Below, one piece after another: positions 25,201 through 33,545 of a stretch of DNA of 64,000 bases. Position 1 is the stretch's first letter; each line of letters starts with the position of its first letter. The notes under the pieces were generated by a model. The model did no database searches and was not told where the DNA came from. It was given only the letters and a program-made list of their open reading frames with translations. This DNA comes from Latrodectus hesperus (lineage: Eukaryota > Arthropoda > Arachnida > Araneae > Theridiidae), in the NCBI GenBank assembly GCA_037975125.1, contig JAJQOW010000014.1:558001-622000 (forward strand). The letters run 5' to 3'. The translations under genes were made by a program, and so were the position numbers.

Positions 25201-27495
25201 CTGCAGCCGGTTGGTGTGTTGTTACTAATCCCAGATTTTCCAATTTCAATACTAGACCAGCTCCACAAATACATAAACAGCAAGAAATACAAAAACATAA
25301 GGGGCTTTGAAAAAGCCTCTTCCAAGTCAATATTCAAGCAGCTCAAGATATGCTCAGGCGATGCATGTTCAGTTTTGTAGTTTGTGCACACACTAAAATT
25401 CTCTTGACCCTGCAGTAGGGTTGGTGTAAAGTAGATCACCACAAACTCATTTGCATGACTTGCATCGCGGGAGTGGTATTTAACCCTAAAGTGGCAGTGA
25501 ACTTAAAACAGTCATCATGCGTGCGCTGAAGTCAAGATGGCGTCAATGTTCCATAAATATATTTCTTTTAAGATGAGCATCTTATGTTAAAAGCGGTCAC
25601 ATTTCAAAATGTCTTAATTTAACAGTCGATCACGATCGACTTAATGACCACTCTCGTTCATAAACCAACTGCACACGGAAAATCCTTTTTTTTTTCCTTT
25701 AATAATTACTGACATTTATCTCCAAATAATATCTTCTATAGTGTTAGAAATGCGTCTTATAACCATTCTTTTTAATTTTTTTCACAGCAAAATAAGATTC
25801 TGTGAAAAAAAGCATTACATCTTTTACTGTCGATGGCAAACTGAAAACAGTAAGCTTGAATACATGGAGAAAAATTTACAGAGTTTCTGGTAAGTAAAAT
25901 ACGAGTGCATAAATACTTGAATTAAATGAAAATCGCGCGCTCACTTTTTACTAAATTTTTATCAGAAGTGGCGATTTTAACACTCTCGTAATTAACTACC
26001 AACAAGGTGGTTGAACTGTTGTAAAAGTCAAATATTATAATAAAACAGTATATTATTTTTCACTTAATTGTAAGATCTAAAATATGTTTTTACACTTGTT
26101 CATTTTTAAATGTCATTTTCTTTTTTCATGTAAAAATATGTATAATGATTCATATATTTTTATTTATGTTTTCATTATTAATAAGCATGCTTACTTAGGT
26201 CGCGGATTTCGAAAATATAATTTCTAGCCTGTGTAATTACATAAAGTTGCAATAAATTTGAAAATAATGTATTACGAACGAATGCACGCGAATAGATAGT
26301 TATATAAAATTGGCGAAGGTATTATTTTACAGCAACGAAATTGTTGGCGCAAGCGCATCAATTGCGCCTGAGCTCAACGTTCAAACGGCATTTGACTGCC
26401 AAGCAGGAAAGACGTAGGTAAATAACTCTGGTAAAACAACACCCACAATATTTTATTAAAATTCCTGCATTAATCTTTAACTGTTTTTTATTTGTGTTAT
26501 TTGTAAAATAAATGTTGTTGCTGTTGTCTATAACAGCTGGTTCATCTTCTCTTTTCTTATTAATAATCTGAACGGTTGACAGTCATCGAACAAAAGATAT
26601 TGACATGTATACTGAAAACTTACTGATATGAAACTAAGTAAGTTTCACATTTATCAATGAAATATTAAATAGACATAAAAAATTTATATTTTTTAATTTA
26701 AATTTTTAAAAGTAATTAGATCATAAGTGAAAAACATATTTTATAATTTATCACATTACATCAAATATAGAGAATTCTAGTATTTGCTTCAAAAACAAAT
26801 ATACATTTAATCATTTCTGAAGCAGAAAGTATCTATCTTTTTTTTTAATTTTATAATCAAATTATCCTGTAGGATTTCTAAATTAAATACATAAAATCTG
26901 GAAAAAATTCAGATAAAAATATTTCTTTTTGTAAACATATGTATGATAAAAGATTTCAATTCTTCACATCTAATCTGGGTTAATGAGCAACCAAATAGTC
27001 ATTTTTTACACTTGTAAATAAAAAGTTAAATAAATGAATAAAATTTTAAGTTTTTATAAAAATGTTATTACAACCGAAACAAACGCAACATGCAAATGAT
27101 TAAAAATATATAATGAAAATTGCTCGGTTTCATATGTATGAATTGTATAACAAAACATCATAACACAACTAATATTTTGTTAGTAATACAAAATATCCTT
27201 CTTAATACTTAAATGGCACTGATTATTACTATTAATAAAGGAAACAAACTAACCAACATCAAAGACATTAACGTCATCCAAAAGAACAGGAGCTGGCTGG
27301 GCAACCACTACATCACCTGGACTCTGACGAAAATAAGATCCAATGTTTCCCATATTTTTGACAGGCGGAGAGTATGCTCCATAGAGAACACGATGGCCAG
27401 AATTCGCATCCGTCTGCACTTGTCCCAGGCTGCTAAGAGAGGGCGATCTCACCAGAATGGGTTGCCTACCCGATGGACTCGGGGAGATTTTTCTT
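1799..27495 (-). CDS. TOGARAM1: TOGARAM1-like (crescerin) gene, C-terminal half, 10 exons seen
   Basis: The family consists of TOG-array proteins that bind tubulin and control axonemal microtubule growth in cilia; in humans the order is TOG1, TOG2, linker, TOG3, TOG4. Seen here: ten minus-strand exons whose phases all agree, giving about 575 codons. The linker comes first (about 320 residues, rich in Ser/Pro/Asn, with one charged coiled coil), followed by a roughly 230-residue HEAT-repeat TOG domain. Diagnostic matches to vertebrate TOG3 are VKNLRSSVARAA, the exon junction reading TRYYGRR, and the post-domain KKGPGEMP (human QKGLGEIP). No exon for TOG1, TOG2 or a start codon was found up to 64 kb, so the 5' part is either beyond the window or in pieces too short to recognise. 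Arthropods may name the ortholog differently. The family assignment is firm; completeness is not. Confidence 0.9.
2368..2522 (-). mobile_element. SINE family A, copy 1 (old)
   Basis: A tRNA-derived SINE whose tRNA head reads on the minus strand. It keeps the block gtcattttttg..ca.gagggctaattagac, then tttaaagtggattcc, and a worn B box. No clear target duplication. It lies just before the gypsy fragment. Confidence 0.7.
2600..3200 (+). pseudogene. Ty3/gypsy-type integrase fragment, broken
   Basis: Plus-strand translation in shifting frames gives the integrase core order: FTKWPEVIP (about 2638), FGFPFVITTDQGPSF (about 2725, with the second catalytic Asp), YHPESNGLVESFH (about 2829, with the catalytic Glu), then a region like the integrase C-terminal part (LPADFF, about 3000). 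Frameshifts after GPSF and stops after SYHK make it non-functional, and the start appears deleted around 2635. No LTRs recognised. It sits in a TOGARAM intron, on the opposite strand to the gene. Confidence 0.8.
3387..3430. repeat. (AT)n microsatellite
   Basis: An interrupted AT dinucleotide run. The rest of the 1889-4191 intron shows no gene beyond the SINE and integrase scrap. Confidence 0.9.
4192..4318 (-). CDS. TOGARAM1: TOGARAM exon: last helices of TOG3
   Basis: 127 nt, acceptor atgcAG, donor AAG|GTATGTG. It encodes one completing base plus 42 codons starting YYGRRIYHILMQHP and ending DSLRKK, phase 0. It matches the vertebrate TOG3 end (YYGRKM...HP.F...L..Y.....L). The first base completes an Arg codon with AG from the previous exon. 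The Leu/Ile spacing suits amphipathic HEAT helices. Confidence 0.92.
4706..4738. repeat. Perfect short hairpin in intron
   Basis: Arms aaagggtgatt and aatcacccttt (11 bp, exact) around a 9-base loop. Possibly the end of an old MITE; no protein associated. Confidence 0.6.
6033..6175 (-). mobile_element. SINE family B, copy 1 (old)
   Basis: Shares with 6300, 30560 and 50610 the order catcattcaatagtgg, aatctttcactctgaa, then tgctgtcttaccattaga. On the minus strand this looks like a tRNA head with a worn B box. Degraded. Confidence 0.5.
6300..6460 (-). mobile_element. SINE family B, copy 2 (old)
   Basis: Aligns with the copy 130 bp to the left (atcattgttcagtggtagct, gggatctttccctttgaaga, ttgtcttttgatcaaga). 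Same orientation, so the two may be a tandem pair. Confidence 0.5.
7204..7272. repeat. (AT)n microsatellite
   Basis: A long AT run with a GTATGT interruption, followed by a T tract. Reading frames across it (poly Tyr-Ile) are artefacts. Confidence 0.95.
7737..7895 (-). CDS. TOGARAM1: TOGARAM exon: central TOG3 HEAT repeats
   Basis: 159 nt, acceptor tcttttAG, donor ACCAG|GTTTGA. Encodes HRNGAVRKVAAQSLLAVVEK and on to FLMDGTPLT, 52 full codons with split codons at both ends (AG|T upstream, AG|G downstream). The VRK...AA pattern is the usual intra-HEAT turn that faces tubulin in TOG domains. An apparent longer reading frame on both sides is intron read-through. Confidence 0.93.
7896..13254. other. 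TOGARAM intron, 5.4 kb
   Basis: The second largest intron seen here. Apart from one SINE (10630-10808) I see only AT-rich sequence: no second gene, no RNA gene, no long repeat. Confidence 0.6.
10630..10808 (-). mobile_element. SINE family A, copy 2, with target duplication
   Basis: Full-length but diverged. It is flanked by an 11-bp direct repeat, atcagttaatg, at 10619-10629 and 10809-10819, which fixes its ends. The tRNA head is on the minus strand. Confidence 0.8.
13255..13403 (-). CDS. TOGARAM1: TOGARAM exon: TOG3 middle helices
   Basis: 149 nt, acceptor ttttatAG, donor GCAAG|GTACATG. Encodes DLDLITSTLLSKCGETVGFI through ALSIIAGGA, 49 codons plus two bases. It corresponds to the human segment containing AGESN.FIRED.....M...TP. 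No internal stop; its phase fits the exons on both sides. Confidence 0.93.
13676..13868 (-). CDS. TOGARAM1: TOGARAM exon: first HEAT repeats of TOG3
   Basis: 193 nt, acceptor atattcAG, donor CCT|GTAAGT. Encodes MGKIEGIRTIQRLSKSHPDV through ALKKNVEP, 64 codons after one base that completes Trp. It contains EVKNLRSSVARAAILAVGDL, nearly the vertebrate sequence EVKNLRSxVxRAA, the strongest family signature in the window. The Met at its start is internal, not a start codon. Confidence 0.95.
14162..14320 (-). CDS. TOGARAM1: TOGARAM exon: linker to TOG3 entry
   Basis: 159 nt, acceptor tttttgtAG, donor ACCTG|GTATGA. The first about 30 codons are polar linker; the last 20 (YPNPNEALKKALKSLSSDT) match the entry helix of TOG3, where vertebrates have KPE.AL..AL..L.DEDW. 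The Trp codon is split TG|G with the next exon. The 293-bp intron to that exon is the second shortest in the gene. Confidence 0.9.
15538..15771 (+). pseudogene. Telomerase reverse transcriptase-like fragment (motifs B' and decayed C)
   Basis: A plus-strand frame with YNGEKLYMQVNGISQGSKFS, then FLHYFEKSY, then FRYIANIIT, ending in TAG. The order and spacing fit TERT: K.Y.Q..GI.QGS..S (motif B'), ..LEK.Y, about ten residues, then RYxDD (motif C). Here the Asp pair of motif C reads Ala-Asn, so it could not catalyse. Motif A is not found upstream. It lies antisense inside a TOGARAM intron. Penelope-like elements share ancestry, but their motif B usually reads MGS rather than QGS. Assigned by eye only. 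Confidence 0.45.
17388..17412. repeat. CA/TA microsatellite
   Basis: A short (CA)n run followed by (TA)n. A similar run lies at about 19227-19248. Confidence 0.85.
17658..17724 (-). CDS. TOGARAM1: TOGARAM micro-exon: basic Ser-rich linker
   Basis: 67 nt, acceptor atttctttAG, donor ACACA|GTAAGG. Encodes SAKPLSRSSSLKTPSSLRRL plus Thr and a split Gln. Too short for similarity on its own; accepted because acceptor, donor and both phases fit the flanking exons. The composition (basic, many Ser) resembles microtubule-binding or phosphorylated linkers. Confidence 0.82.
17832..18171 (-). CDS. TOGARAM1: TOGARAM exon: charged coiled coil and Pro/Ser linker
   Basis: 340 nt, acceptor ttgttacAG, donor AAAG|GTGAGA. 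113 codons plus one base. Residues 13-50 are almost all Glu, Lys, Gln and Arg with Leu/Ile/Met spacing, so a coiled coil is likely; human TOGARAM1 has a similar Lys/Glu-rich stretch before TOG3. The rest is low complexity (PKPETPVPTKPSPQQNK). Frames open on the opposite strand here are shadows. Confidence 0.88.
19296..20532. mobile_element. Non-autonomous TIR element, Tc1/mariner/pogo type
   Basis: Ends are 30-bp inverted repeats matching at about 25 positions: left 19296-19325 (TACCATATTTATGCAAATCT...) and right 20503-20532, read inverted as TACCGTATTTACTCGAATCT. Both start with TA, as expected for a TA target duplication. A subterminal copy of the end motif (gcgaatgtaatgcacatc) lies near 19365. 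At 1.24 kb without a usable reading frame it is a dead or MITE-like derivative. Confidence 0.75.
21363..21565 (-). CDS. TOGARAM1: TOGARAM exon: Asn/Ser-rich linker with NAGNAG acceptor
   Basis: 203 nt, donor CTC|GTAAGT. 67 codons including SGDGWDMLQSNTPNNNN and VYEVHVDSSSSYGRKIATSP. The acceptor reads AAGCAG, so either AG can be used, three bases apart and in frame (start 21568 or 21565), adding one Ala. Phase 1 with the upstream exon, phase 0 with the downstream one. No domain recognised. Confidence 0.82.
22591..22769 (-). mobile_element. SINE family A, copy 3 (young)
   Basis: Well-kept copy: B box reads GGGTTCGAATCCCACC on the minus strand, about 179 bp. Just left of it (22486-22556) is a short-period repeat of aaactttctattcgattt. 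Confidence 0.88.
23183..23363 (-). mobile_element. SINE family A, copy 4 (young, clean ends)
   Basis: Best reference copy, 181 bp, flanked by an exact 13-bp duplication cccttgccgagat (23170-23182 and 23364-23376). On the minus strand it starts GCCGAGCTGGCAACCGAATG (A-box region, like a class II Leu/Ser tRNA), has GGGTTCGAATCCCACC (B box), and ends in a CAAAA-type tail. The element itself is Pol III driven and non-coding. Confidence 0.93.
24200..24367 (-). mobile_element. SINE family A, copy 5
   Basis: Same block order as the 23.2-kb copy, B box GGGTTCAAATCCCACC on minus. The tail side is eroded. Confidence 0.8.
24823..24986 (-). mobile_element. SINE family A, copy 6
   Basis: Same family with a small deletion in the middle and a short head. 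Fourth copy within 2.4 kb. Confidence 0.85.
25260..25442 (-). pseudogene. LINE reverse-transcriptase C-terminal tail fragment
   Basis: The minus-strand frame has CTNYKTEHASPEHILSCL followed by FSKPLMFLYFL. This fits the Cys-His tail found after the RNase H region of many arthropod non-LTR elements (C..C....ASP.HIL.CL, then a hydrophobic PL..DFL block). The second Cys is replaced and the reading continues into unrelated sequence, so it is dead. No polymerase part nearby. Confidence 0.5.
25788..25889 (+). CDS. Exon of a small plus-strand gene nested in a TOGARAM intron
   Basis: Not recognised. A strong acceptor (long T tract, ttttttcacAG) and strong donor (TTCTG|GTAAGT) bound 102 nt. Only one of three frames is open, encoding 33 codons, e.g. 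FCEKKHYIFYCRWQTENSK. It ends in phase 2 and joins in frame to the next exon at 26333. Upstream exons were not found; an AAGATGGCG word with an ATG lies at 25532 but has no usable donor. Could be a small protein gene or a spliced non-coding RNA with a chance frame. Confidence 0.5.
26333..26417 (+). CDS. Terminal coding exon of the nested plus-strand gene
   Basis: Acceptor ttattttacAG. With TG from the previous exon the first codon is Cys; then NEIVGASASIAPELNVQTAF and DCQAGKT to TAG at 26415-26417. The exon is GC-richer than its surroundings and has ordinary protein composition. A donor-like GTAAAT follows directly after the stop, so the 3' UTR may be spliced. Function unknown. Confidence 0.5.
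26507..26512 (+). terminator. Likely poly(A) signal of the nested gene
   Basis: AATAAA 90 bp after the stop, followed at once by a GT-rich stretch (tgttgttgctgttgtc) typical of a downstream cleavage element. Confidence 0.5.
27254..27495 (-). CDS. TOGARAM1: TOGARAM exon: first linker exon found
   Basis: 242 nt, acceptor cctttgcAG, donor GTTG|GTTAGT. It begins with one base completing an upstream codon, then RKISPSPSGRQPILVRSPSL and later GAYSPPVKNMGNIGSYFRQSPG, 80 codons, ending on G for the split Val. The RSPS and YG(A/S)YSP islands resemble short motifs in the vertebrate inter-TOG linker. Its starting phase shows at least one more exon upstream, which I could not locate. Confidence 0.8.
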
Positions 27496-29091
27496 CTGCA
27501 AAGGCCAGAAATCGCTGATTACAGTAAAGCAATATCAATAATAGATGATACTAACTCATTTTCACTCTAGCCTCAAGGCAAAAATAAAAGCAGCGAAATC
27601 TGCATATACAACAGTTAGAGTAAAAAGTAATATCTAAAAACATTTTATAAATAATATCTACACAAGATTAAAAAACATTTTTTTTATAATTCGAATACAG
27701 ACGTGTATTTTTTGCCAACTAAATTAATTTTTTTTTTGGGAAAAAATGCATTGGGACTTTTTTTTTAATAATTTTTAATTTAATTGTATTTGATTGATAT
27801 TACTGTAAATTACAAAAGTTGTAGTGCTAATTCAGTAATTAAACATAAAATAGCGAACTATTGATACACAGAAAATATAATAACGTCTAATTTTTAAAAG
27901 TGATAGCTAAATTTTCTAATTTGGAAGGTCTGCAAATTATTTCCTATAATAGTTTGTAAAAGCATAAAATACAATTCTGAGGGCATATGAAGTTACACTT
28001 AATAATAATAATAATATTTTCCTCCAAAGTGACGTCAAAATAGAATTATATTAATAACAAATTAACTATTGCAAAGAAACAAAAAGAAGCATAATATCAC
28101 ACCATGTTTCATAAAATATACAATTCATTATAAAGAATTTCTAAGAACAGGTAATTGATAATTGAATTTTGTAATTCTATTACAATGATGAAAATCGACA
28201 AAATGATGCAGCTTTATCAATTTAAGACTATGTTTTTATGTAAGAAGAAAGGTCATTACAGATACAAACGCAGATATTTAAATAAATAAGTACGTTTTCT
28301 TTTGTATTGGATTCGACAGTCAAGATAAACTCTGCTGAAAGCATCTTGTACCAAGTTCCACACACACACTAATCCAAAATAACCTAGCTCCATCTATCAG
28401 GGTCTCCTATTAAGTTTTTGAAGTCAGAAAGAGTTATGGAAGAGTATTTAAAATAGTCACAACGAGCATCACATTCATACCCAATATGATGCGTCATTTC
28501 CTTGTTCTTATGGCATTTTTTTACATATAGTATCTTTTTTAAAGTCCCATCGCATGAAGTAATCCTATGTAGAAAGGTAGTCATGCCACTAATTGCTCAC
28601 TGCTAAACTACAGCCGTGGATGAATTAGAGGTCCTTTCTACTTTAAGTACTAAAGTAGTCATTTCTACTCCTTCAATCGATTTATTCGGGAATTTTTTTT
28701 ATCTTGTAGAGATAGGTCTACTTCAGGTTTTACTTGCATGAGCAGCGGTTTTAAATCTCAGGAAATAAAAATGTCCATATATAGCATAGCCTAAGTTACT
28801 AATAAGACATGATACTGTAGCAGTTCGTCAAGCATGCTTGATGCTCCATTACAACATTATAATCCGCAGTGCTATTCACCTAAGGAATAGAGCACATAAT
28901 ATCACGGTTACGGGGCAGGGAAGGTTCGCGCCTTACGAAGATGTCTATTAAAAAAGAGAAAGGATGTTTGCAAATCCCCCTGCCAACGCGTCTAGTGACC
29001 ACTCAAGCCCCAGGAATGAGTTATATTATAAAGAAGTCGTTTAAATGTAAAGACAAATGGTTAAAATTATTGACATTTGCAACCTGTTTGC

Positions 29092-29228
29092 CACGGTGGC
29101 CTGTTTGGTGAGGGCATCGTTCTCATCGAAACATAAGTGTGTCCGAATCCTGGCTTAACCGAGATACATCGTGTTCACTGCAGGTGAATGGAGACCATTA
29201 AAAAGATAGTGACTGCAACGTCCTCAAA
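29092..29228 (+). mobile_element. SINE family C, copy 1
   Basis: Starts cacggtggcctgtttggtga (tRNA-like A box), contains tgtccgaatcctggcttaac (B box), then tcgtgttcact and gactgcaacgtcctcaa. The same order occurs inverted at 30.1 kb. Confidence 0.65.
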
Positions 29229-29599
29229 TATTTGAGTTAGCATTTCAAGAATTAGAGTCTTCTGCTTGGTCCCCTATTCTAAATCACGAAAACTCCCATT
29301 CAGCTGCTATCACCTAACTATATCTCTGCCCACTTTGGGGCTTGTGTAAGAGAAAATGCCGGTGTGCTCTACGCAATTTGATTAATTTCATCCTGCTGAA
29401 GTTTATCAAATTAAATGCAGAAGACATGATGCGACTTACAAAAAACAGAATCGCACTTAATCGGATAGTTGATATGATGGACCATTAAAAGTCAAGTAAA
29501 GTGAGAGTCAAACAAGAAATAATCACCATTTTTAAATGAATTATTCCTTAAACAAATTTATTTGAAGGTTATAAGATGAATTAAATTCAAAGTTTCATA

Positions 29600-29762
29600 G
29601 ACACTGTTTGCGCTCTAATTCTACTTTTTGCATATTAGAGTTTACTCAACCGGAATTTATATTTTGCAGTGATTTCGGAACACTACAGGTATCCACGTTT
29701 GGTGTGAAAATCAAGTCCACGAACTGTTGAACGGAAGTCAAAGCACTGACTATTCAATACTC
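29600..29762 (-). mobile_element. SINE family A, copy 7 (old)
   Basis: Recognised by aaccggaatttat, gatttcggaacactacaggtatcca and ccacgaactgttgaacgg. The B box is worn. Confidence 0.65.
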
Positions 29763-30117
29763 AATTTTCCACTTTTTACTGCAAGTTAGCGGAATTGATT
29801 TCCCTCTACTTCAATGGGTAAAAACACGGGAATCAATCACATCCCCCCTAATTTGATTCAATGATAAACCATGAACATATCAATTCTTCTCCGTTACATT
29901 TATAAGATTAATAATTAGAAACTTAGCATGCCTCATATAGTAATCTTACAAATTTTAGAGTTGTTGCACCAGCATACTTTCCTGTACCTAAGTCCAGAAT
30001 TGGGCTCTACCAGTTATATGGAAGCAGCCAGGTAGAAGTTTCCGTAATTTAGAAGCACGAACCAAGCAGAAGATTTTCCAATATTTGACCAACCACTTCC
30101 AGAGGTATTATTTCACT

Positions 30118-30262
30118 TTGAGGACATTGCGACCGCGACCAACTTAACGAGCCTTATCCGCTTTTAGTGAACACGACGGATTTTCGGTTAAGCCGGAATT
30201 TCACCTCATTATTTTCCAATAACGAGAATGACGCCCTAACCAATCAGGCCACCGCGGACTCA
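30118..30262 (-). mobile_element. SINE family C, copy 2
   Basis: The reverse complement matches the 29.1-kb copy: gcggtggcctgattggttag, then attccggcttaaccg, tcgtgttcact, and gcaatgtcctc. The two form an inverted pair about 0.9 kb apart. Confidence 0.65.
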
Positions 30263-30554
30263 CAAATTCTATAGTAATCTTCGAATCCTTAGTTGGCTCG
30301 TTTGTGCGCTTTTTGTACATTTGTAACTATATTTGGTTTCTATACAATAAAATCGATACACACAGCACTTTTTCCCCTTCAACTGCATTTTAAATGTACA
30401 TCATATTTTGACACTATGACTATCGATTGTCACTGGAAATTCTTATTTAGGCATCTAAACATCCTCCACGTGTTGCCTTCTAGTTAGATTTTCCGTAGAA
30501 TATGGGCTGTATTCATTCGTTCCAAGAAAAAGGTAAAAGAGAAAATATTCATCG

Positions 30555-30685
30555 CTTCACAGCGACATGTGCAAGCATAAAACAGATTAATAATATTCAG
30601 TTTTCATTGTCTAATAAAGAGTGAGGTCAAACCCACAATCTTCCACTCTGAAGAGCTATGTCTAACTATTAGATTTTAAAGCGAA
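30555..30685 (-). mobile_element. SINE family B, copy 3
   Basis: Shares tcaaacccacaatcttccac, tctgaag and tctaactattagatt with the other B copies. On minus the B box reads GGGTTTGACC. Confidence 0.5.
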
Positions 30686-31582
30686 TCTCAAATATACATT
30701 ACGTCAGTGAAAAAGAAAACAGAATTTGATCTTACTGAGTCTGAAGTGTAACAATATAATCTATGTAAAAAAATAGATACAATAATTATGCAATAGACGA
30801 ATACTCTGATAAAAAAAGTCAAGTCGGTGAAAGAAAATAATAGATATTTTACACTAGTTAGATCAACCAATAAGGGCACCAGTATAGAATGTCGCATATC
30901 ATTCATACGAACAATGGCAAATAAAACCTGATCAATATTTGCACCGCAGACTGACTTAGAAAAGAGCTGCAAATATTGATGAAAGAATTTCAATTATATT
31001 CACCATGCTTGGTAGAATTTACAAATATTTTTCTTTTCAAGACCTAATTGATTTCGAAAACGTTTTTGTTTTCTTACAAAGGAAAACCAATAGTACAAAT
31101 ATGCACAAAATTTTCTTAGCTTAATAGGTTGTACAGTAGATGAAAAATGTCATATAAGTAAAATATACAATTACTTACTCAAATTATTGAATACTACAAG
31201 AAACTTCATTCAAGCAAAAATTATTCTAAGCCAATTATTTTTAAATAACAGTTTTCTCATTAAAACTATAAAATTTCATCATATAAGTATAGAATTTGTA
31301 AAATAGTCCAGTTAAAATTTGTATTTAAGGTGAATGTATACAAATTTGAGCCCTTTATCCACATTTGTTTTCATTATCAAATATATTGAAATAAAAACCG
31401 CGCGCGCGACTTCTTTTAATATTTATTTATGAAGTTTCATTTTCCCAGTTGTTTAATTTACTACCGTAACAATTGTCGCCATTAATAACAATGCTATAAG
31501 CTAAATTTTAAACTAAAAATCACATCAAATATTCACACTCAAGATTACATGCATAAAGGAAGGAATGAGCCCAATTCGGGTT

Positions 31583-31748
31583 TTCTTGTTAGTAGCTCAA
31601 CGGTTGCAGTTAAGGAATTAATTACGCCGAGACCACAACAATTTAGAGTAAATTCAGAGCTACTACAAATACCAAATCTGAGATAAGAATTTCCTCCATT
31701 AGCTACTAAAATCGAAGCCAAGAATGTAAAATGTTCGACAGCTAGTTC
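31583..31748 (-). mobile_element. SINE family A, copy 8 (very old)
   Basis: Only scattered blocks remain (tagctcaacggt, aggaattaattacgccgaga, gagctactacaaata). A long frame on the minus strand here is a shadow of the repeat. Confidence 0.5.
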
Positions 31749-32070
31749 CGCAGGCAGTCCAAAGTTTATTCGGACATAATGAAGTATGATAATGCACTCC
31801 AAGGATTAGAGTATAACATGAATACAGCCATCACAGTAGGAAAAAAACCACTCGTTGGCAATGAAAACGAGTCACACAATTTTCACAATCCAATACAGTA
31901 GCAGGAGTTGATGGCTTTGCGTCAGAAGGATCATATATAAAGGAATTCGTCGACATATCAAATATCGATGAATTGACGAAAAAGACTGAGATGTCTGTAG
32001 GAATGAATTAAGACGTTTCTCACTATTAAATGAAGTTGCATGCGGTCCATCAACGCTATGTGGATAGTTT

Positions 32071-32234
32071 AGTTTGTTTGACTTCAACGGCCATTTTTTG
32101 CACACGAGGACTAATTATACCAAGTTTTAAATGGATTCTGAACTACTGACAACATCCAAGAAATAGGTGGTATTCAAACCCACGAATTGTTGAACCGAAG
32201 GCCAAAGCGCTAACTATTCGGTTGTCAGCTCAAC
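32071..32234 (-). mobile_element. SINE family A, copy 9
   Basis: Good match (ttcaacggccattttttgca, cgaggactaattata, cattcgg-type head). It stops 120 bp short of the TIR element at 32.36 kb. Confidence 0.82.
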
Positions 32235-33395
32235 ACCAACAGATGTCTGTCATCGGATATTGAAGTCACATTTTGGCATCCATTTTCGGGTTTCCAAGTT
32301 GTCGTGTCTCGTCTGTTCACTGTTTTCAAATTCACTGATGCTGCTATTACGCTGTACACTCTTAAAAAAATCGAGTGGTTTTTCACCACTCGATGAGCGA
32401 TGGATATTTTGTACTCCATAAAGATACAAAATGAATCCTTTTCTACTTAATTGGGTAGAGAAGTTCTCCTTCAAACACTCCATCCTCGATTCAAAGCAAT
32501 TTTCACTCTTTTTTGACGTGTTTATGGCACAAAGTAAATGTGATGTGCTCTGATTGGTTTAAATCATCACGTGGCTCTATGCTTTCAGTTTAGTTACGCT
32601 AAAAATGGAGAAATTTAAGACTTCATTTTGTAAAGGCGCGCGATCTATTTGAATTAAAATATACGTATAATTGGACAAGGAGCGCAGAAACATTACGGTA
32701 AGTCCTTATTTCTTATAATTAATTGAATGACTAAATCAAATCTTCATATTTGTGATTTTTCACCATGATATAAACTTTCCTGTTCGAAAGTGTGAATGAA
32801 TGAATTCTATTGAATTTTTATATTCATGTAATATTTATAATATTTGATATTTCTGCTTAATTGATAATGTTTAATAATTCAAAAATGTGTTTGTAAATTT
32901 TATTTTTTATTTCAAATACTATTTTCTGCCAATATTTAATTTATTATTAATGAATAGTAAATTATAATGAATGCATATTTAAATTCTTTTAATTTCGAAA
33001 CTGCGTGAAAATGACTATTAATTTTCTCGTTGATTTAAATATCCAATGTATATTATAAAAATATTATTTAATATAGTTTATTGTACTGAATTGAAAGTGC
33101 GATTTATATCAAATACAACATTTTACCAATGAATAATACATTTTTTCGTAAATAAAATTCGAAGCTTTTTAATTTAAATGTTAACACAATATAAAGCAAA
33201 TATTAATCTACAGAATATTACTTGACTGTATGTATTTTATTTATTAAGATTTCACTGACAATATGTATTTTACTTATTAAAATTTCAATGACAATTTTTG
33301 ATTTGATTGTTACTATGTAAAAGCATTCGTAGATAAAACGAAAACAAAATTTTATATGTATAAAAATCTACTATTAACTTGTATAATATTTTAGA

Positions 33396-33545
33396 ATTTC
33401 CAACTAAAAATTTTGTCGATGGAAATATAATTTATATTCGTATTTTATGGTTGTCATTGTCATCAGTGAAGAAAAAAATAAAAAACAAAATTAGCAAAAG
33501 TAAATCTGAAACATGTTATTTTGAAGATGATGAAATGCAATGTAA
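33396..33545 (+). other. Exon-like segment inside the TIR element
   Basis: Acceptor atattttAG, then EFPTKNFVDGNIIYIRILW and a Lys/Ser-rich stretch ending YFEDDEMQ, with a possible donor at AAT|GTAAGG. Other exon-like pieces in the element: 34230-34271 (IYVSKYPKEAAFNETL between AG and GTAGTA) and 35546-35599 (VKRSVEEEQRSKVVNYS and stop after attAG). A donor at ACG|GTAAGT (about 32697) would suit a first exon. No product recognised. Confidence 0.3.

Larger units (their letters stand above)
27496..32070. other. Repeat-bearing region upstream of the first TOGARAM exon found
   Basis: Contains SINEs of families A, B and C (listed separately) and a short CG-alternating tract at 31399. I looked for TOG1/TOG2 exons on the minus strand and found none. 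Confidence 0.5.

Noticed and set aside
30688..30993. Minus-strand frame of 101 codons with hydrophobic runs
   Set aside because: No splice signals, no known domain, Phe/Ile bias explained by T-rich sequence.
31399..31408. Alternating CG tract as a Z-DNA signal
   Set aside because: Only about ten bases; too short to support a claim.
31545..31802. Minus-strand frame of 85 codons
   Set aside because: Runs through a worn family A SINE.
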